From NCBI GenBank assembly GCA_025024175.1, contig QCXZ01000001.1, positions 10,106,001 to 10,170,000 on the forward strand: DNA of 64,000 nt, written 5' to 3'. This document shows positions 24,100 to 36,385 of this stretch, piece by piece. The notes beneath the pieces are model-generated. The model was given only the letters and a program-made list of their open reading frames with translations, did not search any database and was not told the DNA's origin. The stretch is from Rhyzopertha dominica. Lineage: Eukaryota; Arthropoda; Insecta; Coleoptera; Bostrichidae. Every line of letters begins with the position of its first letter. Positions within the stretch are counted from its first letter, which is position 1. A program made the translations under genes and the position numbers.

Positions 24100-24806
24100 T
24101 TGTTCGGGTACGTTAACAGATATGTATAAATTGCACTTATATTTTGAGTATCACTTTTTATATTTATTGGTTCTTTCTGTTTATTAATATTTACCATTTC
24201 TTTTATTAGCCTTTTTTATAAACTGATTCTGTTGCTAAAATTTTTGTTATCAAAGTCAATGCTCTGTGAAAAATTAAAAACATGATTTGCTAATGCACAT
24301 CTTGTTAAACCATGTTTTATTTCAGCTTTATGTAAAGAAATTCTTGACTTTAACCATTGAGAAGTCGCACCTACCTACAATGTTTTAGAGCAACTTTTAC
24401 AATTTAATTTATAGATTACATTTAAACATAGTGGTATAGTAGTTTTAATTTTTAATTTTGTGTAAAGATTGCCCTTAGTTTTTACATTTTTAATAGTAAT
24501 TTTAGTATGTTTATCTTTTAAAATATTTATAATTTTATTGCTTAAGCCATAAATATTAGGAATAACTACATATTTAAAATTATTTATTGAATTTAAATTA
24601 GAATTTCTATTTGTTAAACAATGAATGTTATTATCAGAAGTACTATACAATAATTTAGTTAACATATTTCGAGGATAAGAATTATCTATTAATAATTTAC
24701 ATAGTTTATCAATATTTTGTTTTATAAATTTTGGATGACATATTTTTGTAATTCTAGTATATAATTGCACATTTGTATTTATATTTATACGTTTATTATA
24801 TACCAT
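24100..24806 (-). pseudogene. Penelope-like element C-terminal region with GIY-YIG endonuclease
   Basis: The minus-strand frame from 24806 gives YPRNMLTKLLYSTSDNNI, then FKYVVIPNIYGLSNKI, then CLNVIYKLNCKSCSK, the entry to the GIY-YIG domain. After a stop near 24375 the domain continues with VGATSQWLKSRISLHKAEI, then CALANHVFNFSQSIDFDN, and a tail with KRLIKEMVNI. The nuclease Arg is retained in LKSR. At least two in-frame stops disable it and the RT core is absent. It lies head-to-head with the shorter Penelope fragment at 23898-23990. Confidence 0.75.
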
Positions 24807-24854
24807 ACGAATTTATATATTACAACTGGTTTTGTGGAGATTTTAAATTGCTGA

Positions 24855-25045
24855 TTGTGGACAGTTTTATTAGCATCCTCGCATTTGGTGAGTATTATAA
24901 TTTTATATGTTGCTTCATGTTTTTATTGTTATATTGTATTTTAGAAGCCCTGAAGAAGGAACCATACGGTTTCGAAAGCTTGGCTAACAAATAAAGAGAC
25001 TATAACATAACCAGCTTATTAATCCAAACCCGCAATAAATCACAT
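24855..25045 (+). repeat. Penelope-type terminal sequence
   Basis: Partner of the inverted copy at 22340-22570. It contains hairpin motif site 4 at 24950-24977: CTGAAGA, A, GGAACC, ATAC, GGTTTC, GAAA. The uninterrupted ACTATAACATAACC here is the empty-site version of the palindrome insertion at 22384. Confidence 0.6.
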
Positions 25046-25859
25046 CTAAAACATAAATACAAATAAGTTTTACACATACATTCGTCATCTGTTTGCAATT
25101 TTTACTTCCATAGCCGCTTATATTTTACCCCTCCATAACATCTTCAACAAATTTGAAAAAGTGGCTGTAACTTTTTTATTTATTAAGATAAATATAGAAA
25201 TATAGCGCGACGTCAAAGTAAACTAAAAACAGCGTTCATGATAATGCCGCTGCGAAGTAACTACAAAGATACTAATTTAAATTTCCGAGACGCTAAAAGT
25301 TGAACCACCCATGCAAGGCAATTTTAATGTAGTGCACGTTCTCTAATAAATCTGCATTTCACGGTATGTGACACACATACACATTCATCATATTCGTTAA
25401 AAATGCAGTTCCCTGCAGAAACCTAATGTGAAGATATATAAGATATTTAAGCGGCGCGGCACATCGAATAAGTAATAAGAGGGCAAGACTCACTGCGTCT
25501 GGATTGTTAATTCCCACAGAATATAGCGAGAAGTGGAAATGAGAGAATGTAGGAGCTCATTTTTTGTTCGCTCGCTTCAATTTGTGTTTCGTTTGATTCC
25601 AGTCCCAAAGCTTTTTCTATCGTAAATTTAAAAACAGTATTATATATTTATATATGCAAACATTTTTCCGATAATAAACATCAAAAACTAAGCATGCTGT
25701 CAACATTAAAACTGCAGCACTAAGACTGACATTTTTGAAAGTAATAATCTTCAGCTACAGGTTTTTTTTGTATTTTTATCCCCTAGCTTCTGATAAACCA
25801 ATTATTTTTTTAACATAAAAAATAAAAGAAAATTATATAAGCTTTGGAACATGAAATGA
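25046..25859. other. No supported gene
   Basis: Mostly AT-rich. A slightly GC-richer stretch near 25450-25560 has no coding frame or named motif. Confidence 0.35.
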
Positions 25860-26550
25860 ATGCATCTAACATGTATGGAAATGTGTGCAGAGTTAAAGGT
25901 AATTGCAATTTTACTTAGACTGTTAGACTATAACTGGGTTGTACAAAATGTTGCTGTTTTCTCTGCGAATTCGATAGTAGAGATAAGGAAAATCATTATA
26001 AAGAAATGGCCTAAGCGCAGTTCCCTTATTCCAGGAAAAAACTGGTTTAAATACACCTGAAGATGTTATATTTTGTAAAATCACTTCACAGAAATAGGAA
26101 AGGATTTGTATATCAAAAAGAAAAGTTTCTTAAGATCAGTGAAGTAAAAATAAATAAACGAATATTTGTGTGTTAATAAAAGACAACTTGGATCAGTAAC
26201 TCAATGATAACGAAAAATATGAATGGACATCTGTCAAAAATGTGGTCAAAGAATTTTTGGGGTAAACATATTACTTAAAGACTACAATAATCTGGTTAAA
26301 AAACGTTTAATGTCATATAATTTCAGGTAGGCAACATGTCATTAAAGGAACACTTCTTTCATTGTCATTTGGATTTCTTCCCAGTGCTGAACACAATGAA
26401 CGCTTTCATCAAGGCATATCAAATGTGAAGAAGCTGTTTCAAGGCAAGGCAAATATGCTAGCTGATTACTGTTGGACGCTTAAAAAGGACATTCCAGATG
26501 CAAAATACCCAAGAAAATTAAAAAAAAAACATTTATTCAGTATTCCTTGA
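25860..26550 (+). pseudogene. Decayed gene of an uncharacterised repetitive arthropod protein family
   Basis: Frames broken by several stops show an ordered set of blocks: VVKEFLG, then DYNNLVKK, then MSLKEHFFHCHLDFFP, then ERFHQ, FQGKANMLADYCWTLKKD and DAKYPRK. From memory, the pattern MSLK.HF.H.HLDFFP...ERFHQ....QGK..MLADYCW.L.RD recurs in many uncharacterised, multi-copy arthropod proteins that are probably transposon-derived. I cannot name the superfamily or activity. A frame change occurs between LDFFP and ERFHQ, so this copy is dead. Confidence 0.45.
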
Positions 26551-26929
26551 TTAATGTTTAAAGTTATTTGATTTATTGAACAACCCCTTGACACTTTGTA
26601 GTTTTTATATGTTGTGTTTAAAAAAAAGTTTTTCTTTCTGGGATAAATGTGACGTTATTTTTATATTATAACAATAAATTGAATATTAACTTTAATTATT
26701 TTATATTGCTTTACTTTGATCTAATACTATATTGTGTTTATAAAATGGNATGTTTTAGTTATAATTAAACACAATACATTCATTGTCTTCGATGAATATA
26801 ATTTTATGCGATTATTACCGTACATATGCCATAAATTCACGCCCAACGAGTCCAGAATATCAGCCAGTCATTAAACGAAAGTGTTTCCAGCGGTTACAAG
26901 TCAAATAAACGTAATGATCCGCGTACTGC

Positions 26930-27075
26930 CAGATGGCAATTTAGTTTATTTGGCATTTATTGGCACATGGTTGCCTCGAACATCGGGATGATCGCCACCG
27001 CACCGTCGCCGTAGCGTGATGTTTACAAGTGTCATTGTGCTACCGCCAAACCCGAGAGAGGCAAACTGCAAATAT
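26930..27075. promoter_or_regulatory. GC-elevated island, possible conserved noncoding element
   Basis: A short GC-richer block (includes GATCGCCACCGCACCGTCGC and GTGATGTTTACAAGTGTCA) with no coding frame. Its regulatory role is inferred from composition. Confidence 0.2.
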
Positions 27076-27801
27076 TTTCAAGCAAAATGGCATTATTGTT
27101 AAAAAGGTGTAGATCAATTTGCAAGACATTACATGCATTTGAAACAGATATTGACATTTTTCTAATATATTACTTCAAGTTTGACAGGATGATTTATCTG
27201 ATGAAATATAGTTTTTTACGTAGTTAATTGCAGAATTAAAATAATTTAAAATTTGCCAAAAACTGAAATTTGTATTTCTTCTTTAGATATCAGATTAAGG
27301 TAGCATTTGACGTCTTTGTAATCTTTCGAATTTAATTTTATTCGTTCCTGCTGTCACATTTTGCCCGCAAAAAAGCAAGTATGATGCTAATTACCTCGTC
27401 TATGGTTAGTTCTATCGTTCTATCAAAGCAAGGCTCTTTACATATTCTGTAAAAGCTGAAATTCTAAAGAGAAACCAAGTTTTGATGTACTTAAGCTGTT
27501 AAGTTATATTTTCGAGGGTTTTGCTTGTTTGTGCTGCAGAAAAATACATTTCTGTAGAATCACCAATCACATATTATGCAAAAAGATGAGTAAGACATTT
27601 AGTAAATTTACAGATTTTTAGTGCGCTGTTGGTGTGTTTACTGTTCGCAATCTAGTATTCCCAGACAAAAATAGCCGCAAAAACATAAAACACTATTTTA
27701 ATATTGCTATCCGTTTAACTCTTTTCCTTAGTATACATAAGAGAAAGGGGAGGAAATATAGACACTATGCGATTAGTTTACCTTATGATTTGAACAATAT
27801 A

Positions 27802-29042
27802 CGAGGGGAGATCATTATTTACGGTCCCTGATATAGTAGGCATTGACTGACAGTAAATTTCTTTGACACATTAAAAGTTTATAAATTTTTTGTGACACTT
27901 GTTCAATACCAGTCTTGTCATTCGTTGTTTGTTAAAATGATTTAGAATTTACGCGAAAGTGTTTGAATAATTTTCAACAATGGAAAAATCTGAGATACGC
28001 GCAGTTATAAAATATTTGCAAAAGCAAAGGTTGTTGCCTAAAGAAATTCATGAAGATACGGTGGGTGTATTAGGTGTATTTGTCTTGAGACAAATTTAAT
28101 TGGAAAGACGTGTGAACATGCAAAGGGTGCCGGACCACCAGTATAACTGTCACTATCCAGGAAAATGTTAATCGTGTACATGATACCGTAATGGCAGATA
28201 GGCGAATAGCCATTCGTCGGATAGCTGAAATTACAGACTTTTCACATGGTACAATAGAAGAAATATGAACAGATATTTTAGTTCTTAAAAAGTTATCTGC
28301 ACGCTGGGTTCCTAGAATGTTGACGCCTCATCAGAAATGTTCGAGAGTCCTGCATTCTGAAGCCAGTCTGGCCAAAGTTTTCAGCAGACCCGGATGAGTT
28401 TCTCCCTCGATTTGTAACTGTTGATGAAACATGGGTTCACCACTTTGACCCAGAGTCAAAACAACAGAGTATGGAGTGGCATCACAAAGGCTCTCCTCCA
28501 ACACGCAAATTTTGAGTTGTGCCCTCTGCTGGCCACAATTTTTTGGGATGCGGACGGAATTTTAATGGTTGGCTTTTTGGAACGTAGACACACAATAACA
28601 GGTTTTTACTATGCCAAATTAATTTAAAAATTGCACGAGCGCATTAAAGAAAAAAGACGGGGAAAATCGAGGAAAGGAATTTTGTTCCATCAGCACAAGG
28701 CTCCTGTACACAAAAGCTATATTGCAATGAATGCTATTCACGACGCAGGATTTGAATTGCACGAACACCCTGCGTATTCACCTGACCTAGCTCCCAGCGA
28801 TTACTTTTTATTTCCGAAATTGAAAGAATATCTACGTGGGACCATCAGACATGATGATGATTATCAAGTGAAGGTTAGAGGAACAACCACAAGAATTTAT
28901 TTCTAGAGGAATCAGAGCATTGGAACATCGTTGGACCAAATGCATCCAAGTTCAAGGAGACTATGTCGAAAAATAAACATATAATTACTTTCATGTTTTG
29001 TGTCTGTCTACGTCAGGAACCGTAATTAATGATCTTCCCTTG
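27802..29042 (+). mobile_element. mariner-type transposon, complete ends, inactive
   Basis: The 1241-bp element is flanked by TA (27800-27801, 29043-29044). The 30-bp terminal inverted repeats (start CGAGGGGAGATCATTATTTA, end inverted at 29013-29042) agree at about 26 of 30 positions. Length and ends fit mariner. Confidence 0.88.
27980..28976 (+). pseudogene. mariner transposase, broken
   Basis: The ATG at 27980 starts MEKSEIRAVIKYL. Stops and frameshifts follow. Recoverable blocks are SARWVPRMLTPHQK, VTVDETWVHHFDPESK (first catalytic Asp), WDADGILMVGFLE and HPAYSPDLAPSDYFLFPKLK (third catalytic Asp of the DD34D triad). The second Asp, normally in a FHQDNAP context, is His here (FHQHKAPVH). 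The C terminus ends in QGDYVEK and TAA at 28974-28976. It is disabled both by frame breaks and by the lost catalytic residue. Confidence 0.85.
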
Positions 29043-30754
29043 TAAAACAGTAATTTTTACATACTGTATGGTGACCTAATGCAGAAAAACAGTGCTATCT
29101 TAGGTAAGTTGTCATTGCTTAACAATAAATAAAAATTTAAGCGAAATATCTTAATTTAAAGCCTTATAAGATTCAGACTTTTTATGTATGAAGATTTTAA
29201 AGAATTTTCGGATCCTTAATCCTGGGATTTACAGCCCTTGTTTACAGGAATAAAAGAATCGCTATCCTCGACTCCTCCTAAATTGGAAACTCCCAACTTT
29301 CAGGCATCCACGACGTTGCAAAACAACTCAACGACAAGTTTATTCGCAACCCGGAATGCACACCGCAATAAATAAAACATATTTATGGAAGTGTATTTGT
29401 ATAAATTAAAACCCGGTATAACCTTGTAAATTTTGGCACGGAGACGATTTGAAATCTTTCCAAAAGTTTCAAGTTTAACAATATACGTTGACACCGGCTC
29501 CCTGTGACGTCTGGACATATGTTTGGATTGCGAGGTGAATACCAGTAATAATTGAACTGTTTTTTGGGTATGATAACCGCTTTGACCGTTATAATTATTT
29601 TCGAAAGATTTTTACACAAAATCGTCGATTACGCCAGCCTTATCTTTATAACGTCATCTTTTGCCATTATCAAAACTGCAGTGTTGATAATGGCAACAGA
29701 TTTTTTCACTAAAGGATACGTTCTGTAGCACCTAACGTAAAATATTTTAAAATTAATAGAAAAAGCTGTAGATGGATTTATGAAGGAAATTATTGTCGAA
29801 ATAGTTGACTGTAGCGGTTTAAATATTGTTTCCTTTAGTTAAAGTTGTCAGTGCAGTGCAAGAATCCACCTAGGGGCCCCAAATGGAAATACTTCCTCTA
29901 ATGTAGAAGCTTGGTAACCGTTCACTTTTTATTGTAAGCCCAAATTAGATCGACAATCTTCTTTTTTTGCTTGACTTGACTTGATTCGAACCAAAAAAAG
30001 TAACACAAACGTAATATTATTGAAGATCAAATAAATTAAAACAACATTTTTCCTTACCTCTAATTAAAGGATAAATAAAAAATAGTTTAAATAAACTAAT
30101 TGATACTAGACCAGCAAACTTAGAAAGGTACCAAAGTTTAGGTTTTATCAAAATCAACAGTAGGAAAATTTAACTTTTGTCAAATATTTTAAGAAGAACT
30201 TTTCTATTAAGTAATTTGGAAAATTGTTGTTAAATGTAATTTGGAGAATTGCACCGAGTTCTTTTTCGCAAGCGTTTAATAAAAAATATATTTTAATGTC
30301 TGTTAAAAGTGAATAAAGTACGGCCATTTTGTATGAGTAAGGGTGCAGATAAAAATAATATTTTCTGGGCATGTGGATTTCCTAAAAATTTCTCAATATA
30401 AAAAGATTAGCTATCTAAAGTTACTAAATCATTAGATTATTAACTTCTGTTTTATAACTCAAATAAGAAAATTATTGAACAAAATCATCTACTCTAAGGT
30501 AAAATAAAATGAGAAACAAGTGTTTTTTCTAATATAGCTTCTTCTAAATTATTTATTAAAGCAACCTGGACTGCTACGCCCGTAGATAAGATTTTGACAG
30601 CAGAGAAAACCGGTACTCGATCTTGTTTTAAGCAAGCTTGAATATCTTAAGAAGTTTCCATAAGTATCTTATACATTTCTTGATCAGAATTGCTTCATTA
30701 GCTTCATTCAAAATTTTAAACTGATCCATTTCAGAAGTGGACTTAATTTAATTA
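29043..30754. other. No supported gene; one short hairpin
   Basis: The only structure seen is a 13-bp inverted repeat, TTGCCATTATCAA at 29661-29673 and its inverse at 29684-29696. Open frames lack family motifs. Confidence 0.35.
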
Positions 30755-31663
30755 TTGGTAGTTTTCTTTAGAAATTATCTCGTTCAACTAGTAAAATCAT
30801 ATCTCACTCAACGTAAATTATGTGTTACATATAACGGTTTTAAATCATATAACTTTTTAGCAATCTCCGCAGTTCCTCAGGGGTCTAACTTGGGGCCATT
30901 GCTGTTTATTTTGTTTATTAATGATCTATCACTTTCGTGAGAATCTAATTATCTGTTTTTTGCAGTCGAGTTGATGCGCTGCTACAGCATTAAAGATCTT
31001 GGTGTGAGTTATGATTTTAAATGCATAGACTCAACGGTAAAAGCTGCCTATAAAGCTTAGGTTTTATTATTTGCAACTCAGCATCGTTCAATAATATTAG
31101 TGTACTGAAATCTTTACATTTTACTTTTGTTCGTTCCAAGTTGGAATACTGCAGTTTGATATGGTATCCTCATTATCAAATACACATAAACCAAACTGAG
31201 AAAATTAATGGACGATTTCTTAAGTTTTTGTCGTATCGAGTAGACAATTATTATCCGCATACAGGATATAATCATCTTGTTGCAGGCTAGAAGGATACGC
31301 ACTAGTTTACATTTTTATTTAAAGTATTTCATGGCGATGTTGACTGTTCTTCTTTGTTGGCATTAATTAATTTAAGAGTACCTAGGCTTGGTTCCCGGGA
31401 TGGTGGCACTTTATATTATTCGAATTCTAGAGCCAATGTGCTTGTTAACTCGCCTGTTTTTGTTATGTTGAATAACTTTAATATGCTATCTAGACATTGC
31501 GACATTCATTGTGATAGTCTGAAAAAGCTGTTGTCGTTTGTGGTAACTGAACAGTAGTATATTATATTAAAGTATGTGCTGCGTATTTGCTAAAAATGTT
31601 GATTTTCTATTTTATCTTGTAAATGGAAATTTCTGTTGGACAATAAATGCATTATTATTATTA
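30755..31663 (+). pseudogene. LINE (jockey/CR1-like) 3' fragment with internal deletion
   Basis: Plus-strand blocks, in order: LVKSYLTQRKLCVTYNGFKS, then AVPQGSNLGPLLFILFINDL (RT block), then after a deletion that removes the FADD catalytic region, SIKDLGVSYDFK, FVRSKLEYCSLIWYPHYQ, and a C-terminal frame with NLRVPRLGSRDGGTLYY. Stops separate the blocks. The 3' end is AATAAATGC followed by ATT repeats near 31650-31663. It is a 5'-truncated, dead copy. Confidence 0.75.
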
Positions 31664-31979
31664 TAGTTATATAGACTTAATTTACAACATTTCGGCTATA
31701 TAGAAGTTATTGGATCAAATTTTATTATACTAGAAGTACATATGCAAAATTCTAAACAAACGCTTGACATGGTCAAGAGTCCATTATTTATTTTGATTCC
31801 AAGATTGTTGTGATGCAGTTTATTTATTTAGGTTTACTGTCTTCGAAGGGTGTAATTTAAAGAAGATAATGTTAAAAAAAAGCATTTTTTCAACATTACT
31901 AAACCTTTTATGGAAAATCCGGTTGCACGAGTTCTTTCATTAAATTAATTTCCCTAAATCCCCCGCAACACTAATTCTA

Positions 31980-32430
31980 ACCGTGCGCAGCGCCGCAAGA
32001 TTCTCGCAATTGCATTGTATCTTTTAATCTAACCCCCAGCACATGAACACACGCGGGGATTACGAACTTTCTAATTTACAATCGTCTCAAGAACGCTTAG
32101 CAACGTTCGCCCAAGAATTTCATTTAAATTTAGTGATGTTCCTGATCCTTTTGGCGCAGAATGCAACTGTAACATTAAGGTGGTTATATCGCGGCCAACT
32201 AGCTCGAAAATTGCTCTCATTGCACGTAGCCCGTTTCTAAGAGCACAATTCGCACCGCGTGCTGTCATTATATGGACTCTCCCGACGAGCTTTCAAAAGC
32301 GTCCCAGGAGCTGCCATTCCGCGGAATGTGATTGTCGCAGCTTTATAGGGGCAATTATAAGAGCGTCGGGGCAGTTTTGTAGGGAAAGCTTGAAGGGAAT
32401 TTTGAGAGAAACGCTTGGAAATGCAGGTCC
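31980..32430. promoter_or_regulatory. GC-elevated island, candidate conserved noncoding element
   Basis: Balanced composition with runs such as GCGCAGAATGCAACTGTAAC, GCGGAATGTGATTGTCGCAG and TTATAGGGGCAATTATAAGA. Overlapping open frames on both strands have no recognisable domain. A similar word, GGGGGCAATAAAGGATAAAA, occurs in the island at 35.8-36.4 kb. Regulatory function is inferred. Confidence 0.28.
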
Positions 32431-32577
32431 CACCTCTTTGGAATATTATGAGACAAAATCAACGAATAAAACATACAATGCCGATAAGATAACGTTTATT
32501 TTGTAAATTTTTTAAATCCAAACGTAAAATAAAAAGAAGACTGTTAGTGAAACCATTTTTCTGGAAGAAGAGGTATA

Positions 32578-33855
32578 GTAATGCAACTCTCTCACCGTTA
32601 TTACAACCCTGCAATAAAATTTACCTTTCATCTCGAACGACAGGCGGCCCCTCACAACTTACCGCAAATAACCGGATTACCATAAATTTAGGTCCGATTT
32701 TCGGAAGATGATTAATCAGGGTCGGATTATTTAAAGTTCACTACCGGTCAAACCAAAACTAGCATTCAGTCTTAGTATTTCTGTGCGCGAGACAAGAGAA
32801 GTGAAAAATGTTCCGTCCTTCTGAAAAAGCTGCTCCAAGTACCGCTCAGAATGAAGTTGCTGACGCTGGCATGGTAGTGCAAATTGAAGAAAACAAGAGG
32901 AATCGTCGTTACCTTACCCAAGATGCCAAAGAAATCGTTAAAAATGTATACAATTTTTTGATAAANAAAGAGTGCAGTGCTCCGTTAAAAGTGACAAGTG
33001 AAATGGTTGGTGTACCCTACACGACTGTGAGAGATATTATTGAAATTAAAGGCAATTCAAGATAATCACGCAAATCGGAGAAATTTCTAAATATATTAAA
33101 AGAGCTTGGGATAGAAATTAAAAAAGTGATTTACCAAATGTATAAGGAAAATAAAGTTCCAACTACGGCAAGTCTGAAATTAAAACTTTTGGAATTAGGA
33201 TATGACATATGTTATTGCGAAGAGTGGTTCCGAAAATACTTGAGGAGCATCGGTTTTAATTATAGTACATTAAACCAACGTTTGTCCATAATGGAATCAA
33301 CCCGACTAAAGAGAATGAGGTGGGATTGTATAAACGAAATCAGAAGATACCGCCAAGAAAATCGTAATATCGTATATTTGGATGAAACGTGGTACGACAC
33401 CCACGACTTGATAAAAAAAGGTCTGACAGATGGGACAAATAACTGCGTTCTGCAAGCACCACCTACGAGAGGAAAAAAATTATAATTCTTCATGCGGGAG
33501 GAAGTGATGGATGGGTGGAAAATGGCTTATTACTGTCAGCGAAACAGATCCAAAATTGTTTTGCTGACTACCATTGCGACATGGACTCTGCACTTTTTGA
33601 AACTTGGTTTCAGCAGCAGTTACTGCCAGGGCTACCACCAGGATCTGTTATAGTCATGGATAACGCGAGTTATCATTCAAAATTAATGAACAAGGCGCCA
33701 ACATCAGCTACAAAAAAATAGATATAATTGATTACATGAAAAAGAATAAAATTACAATTCCGGATGGAAAAGTTATCAAAAAAGATCTGTTGACAATAAT
33801 AAAAAAATCTCAACATACCTAAACAATATCGATTTGATGAAGTAGCGAAAGGAGA
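32578..33855 (+). mobile_element. IS630/Tc1-like element, copy 1, 3'-truncated
   Basis: Begins after TA at 32576-32577 with GTAATGCAACTCTCTCACCG, the same terminal repeat as copy 2 (36780). It runs nearly collinear with copy 2 and ends abruptly near 33855, just after the GCGAAAGGA word, without a right terminal repeat. Confidence 0.8.
32808..33840 (+). pseudogene. IS630/Tc1-like transposase (long D-E spacing), copy 1, broken
   Basis: Starts MFRPSEKAAPS. Blocks: HTH-like SEMVGVPYTTVRDII, then IYQMYKENKVPT, then YSTLNQRLSIMESTRLKRMR, the first catalytic block NIVYLDETWYDTHD, WVENGLLLSAKQIQN, and the second block SVIVMDNASYHS. A TAA at about 33062 and later frameshifts break it, and truncation removes the final Glu block. 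Comparison with copy 2 places about 80 residues between the second Asp and the Glu. That is far more than the usual 34-39 and similar to the DD82E group reported as Sailor. An N lies near 32966. Confidence 0.75.
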
Positions 33856-34180
33856 TAACTGTTCAGTTAGGAACTTGCAATAATATAAATTTAGTACACG
33901 AAGTCATTTACAGGATTGTTTTTCTATATGATAAAATCTTCAAATAGGTTAGTGTGTCTTACAGTGAGTCATAACAACCTTAGGAACATTATCTTTATTA
34001 CGTAACGCTGAAAAATTACAAGAAGGAGCATCATCTGCAGCTATTCGTAATTAAAAGTAATAAAAAAACTCTACCTTTAATGGGCTGCTGTAATACCAAT
34101 TGGTGAGATGCTTATAATACTGATAAATTAATACAAGAATCTACTAAAACTACTCATACATCTACTTTTTCAATACATTA
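33856..34180. other. No recognised feature
   Basis: AT-rich sequence between the truncated IS630-like copy and the gypsy remnant. Confidence 0.35.
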
Positions 34181-34775
34181 GCCAGCCTATATTTCAGTTT
34201 GTCATGTGCTATAAAAAGAATACTTGGTTTTTATTCGGATGATATTTTGGCAGGTGCTTCTTCTTTGGAAACCTTCAAAACGGTTGGGAAAGTTTTAGAA
34301 AAATAGCATGAGTACAACGTGAGGATCATCCCTTTAAGATTCTTTAAGATTTAAGATTCTTTGAGAAAATCAGCTCATTTTTTAGATCACGTATTTTCTC
34401 AAACTCGCACTATCGCAGATGCTCGTGGGCCTTTTATAGTAAGTTTATTCCAAATTTGCCTTCATTAGCTAATGAAAAGTGGGAGCTATCAATTTACTGC
34501 CTAGAGGCAGTTAGCATTCGATAAAAAAGGTAGTTACACAAAAAAAAATGATCAAAATTCCTGAATTGGTACAATTTTGGCGCCTATTGGTGTAGAGTTT
34601 ATATGTTTCAATGCTCTCAAAAGTACTTCAGTTAGATACGCATCTAGACTATAACGATGGGTTGTAATATTTATGTCCATGATTATCAATTTTAGTAGTC
34701 CGCAAAGCAATGTAGACGCCTTACCAAACTCAACAACTAGTGTAGAATAAGACTTCCTTAATAGATTGTCTCAAA
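34181..34775 (+). pseudogene. Ty3/gypsy pol remnant (RT to RNase H region)
   Basis: A short decayed retrotransposon piece. YSDDILAGASSLETFKTVGK (34232 on) is the catalytic RT block of Ty3/gypsy type; a stop follows and then HEYNVRI. In another frame FYSKFIPNLPSLANEKW matches the block just after RT, and SNVDALPNS near 34710 resembles the end of RNase H (NVDALSRLP). Many stops and deletions are present and no LTRs are seen. Confidence 0.55.
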
Positions 34776-35399
34776 AAGCATTTATTAGTCAACGAGAAGT
34801 AACTGAATATTTGCATCACCTTTTGTTACAGCTTAATGTTAGTTTGCTACATTATATCAGTTTATTTCAAACATAAATTTACAAATAAACGCCACTATGA
34901 TTGCGCTCTTTCGCAAAATAAGATTTTTGTTTTTGTTTGTTTTTCCTGTGCATTATCCATAACAATGATATTCAATTTCGTTGGCGAACTGAATAAACTA
35001 TCTGGATCCATCTTTATACCCCGCAAGTCCTAATGATATTTTAAAGATATGAGCCACCCTTGCCCCCAACCAATTTTTCCAAGTAAATGGATTACTAACT
35101 AACTAACTAATAACAAAAAAGTAATATACTAATGTCGAAACCGCAACGCTCTAGCATTAATAGTTGCCGAGATACTCTACACTTACAACGAAAATGGGGC
35201 ACCCTGTACACAACAAAAAATGTTTTGTTTAAAAATTGCAAATGAAATTAAATTTATAGGCGAGTAGAAATCTGAGTACAATTTTGGAATCGATCACAGC
35301 TGAATTTAATATACAGGGTCTTGAATGTAAGTAAGTATAACATATTAACAAATATTATTTATTAAGAAGAAACAAAATAAAACCCCAAATATAGATACA

Positions 35400-35620
35400 T
35401 TTCCAGCAATTATAATAATAAAATTAATGGAGATTGTTCAGACTCCGAAGATGAGTTATAATCATGTATAAAATTTTATTATGTAAATTGTGTAAATATG
35501 TCGGTTCTAGTTATTGAAATGTTTTTATTCCTAAAATGTAAAGTGCAGGTACAAAATGTTTCCGAGTCGCAGTGTACCGTCTGTGTTTGCCTGTTTAAAA
35601 TAATTGGGTCATTATAGAAA
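35400..35620 (+). repeat. Fragment related to the 3' end of the IS630-like element at 46.9 kb
   Basis: TGTAAATTGTGT and CGTCTGTGTTTGCCTGTTTA are shared in order with the reverse complement of 46860-46940. An acidic SDSEDEL tail precedes them, as in copy 2 near 38110. This suggests a decayed 3' end of a related element. Confidence 0.35.
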
Positions 35621-35779
35621 TAACGAGCTTGAGAAATGAATAAGGGTGAAAATGTCAATGAACNTGGTTAGTATACACTTCTGAAAAATTCCATCAACAA
35701 TTTCAAATCAAAGGTGGAAGAACTGAGGAGTTGTCATACTGAAATTCACATGTTCTCTGTCGAGTTAATGTGGACTTCC

Positions 35780-36385
35780 AGAACTCCAAATATCGTTTTC
35801 CCATCTCGGGCATGATCTACACCACGTCACAAATCTTGGGGGGCATGCTCTGCCGCACAGTCACCCCATTCCCACCCCCTGGTCCCGATGCCGGCGCGCC
35901 AGTCTGTTGTCTGCTCCGCGAATGGTAATATCGCTCTATTTTATATCCAAATATAACATTACAATTGGTACGAACTCTGCTTTGTGCCAGTATTTATGTA
36001 TATAAGGGGGCAATAAAGGATAAAAAGTCGTCGGAATAAAACGGAGCGGGTGCATCGCAATCAATGCGGAAAACGAAATTCAAATCTGGCGAGCGGATAT
36101 TTACGTTCGCGTTATCAATTACGTCGTCTGCCGGATTATAAGTATCGGAAACGTACGGCGAAGTAGACGACGACGGTGCAGTGAGATGAGGGGGTGCAGC
36201 AGGCATTAAAATGCTGCATGGGATACGTTCGTTTTGTTATATCGGGAAACTACCGCATTCGAAGACGTATTGCTTATTACGTGATGCGAATCCTCCTGGT
36301 GCTTGTTTTTTTTCCGGAGTTGCTTCGACAACAACTCGACTGGGAGCGTATAATTGCGTGCACTGCAAAATACACAATGTCCTAA
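35780..36385. promoter_or_regulatory. GC-elevated island, candidate conserved noncoding element
   Basis: Rich in CpG and free of long homopolymers, with GCGGATATTTACGTTCGCG, TTATCAATTACGTCG and GGGGGCAATAAAGGATAAAA. Open frames on both strands overlap (35994-36206 minus; 36194-36423 plus) and none has a domain, so I do not call coding sequence. A developmental enhancer is one possible reading. Confidence 0.3.
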
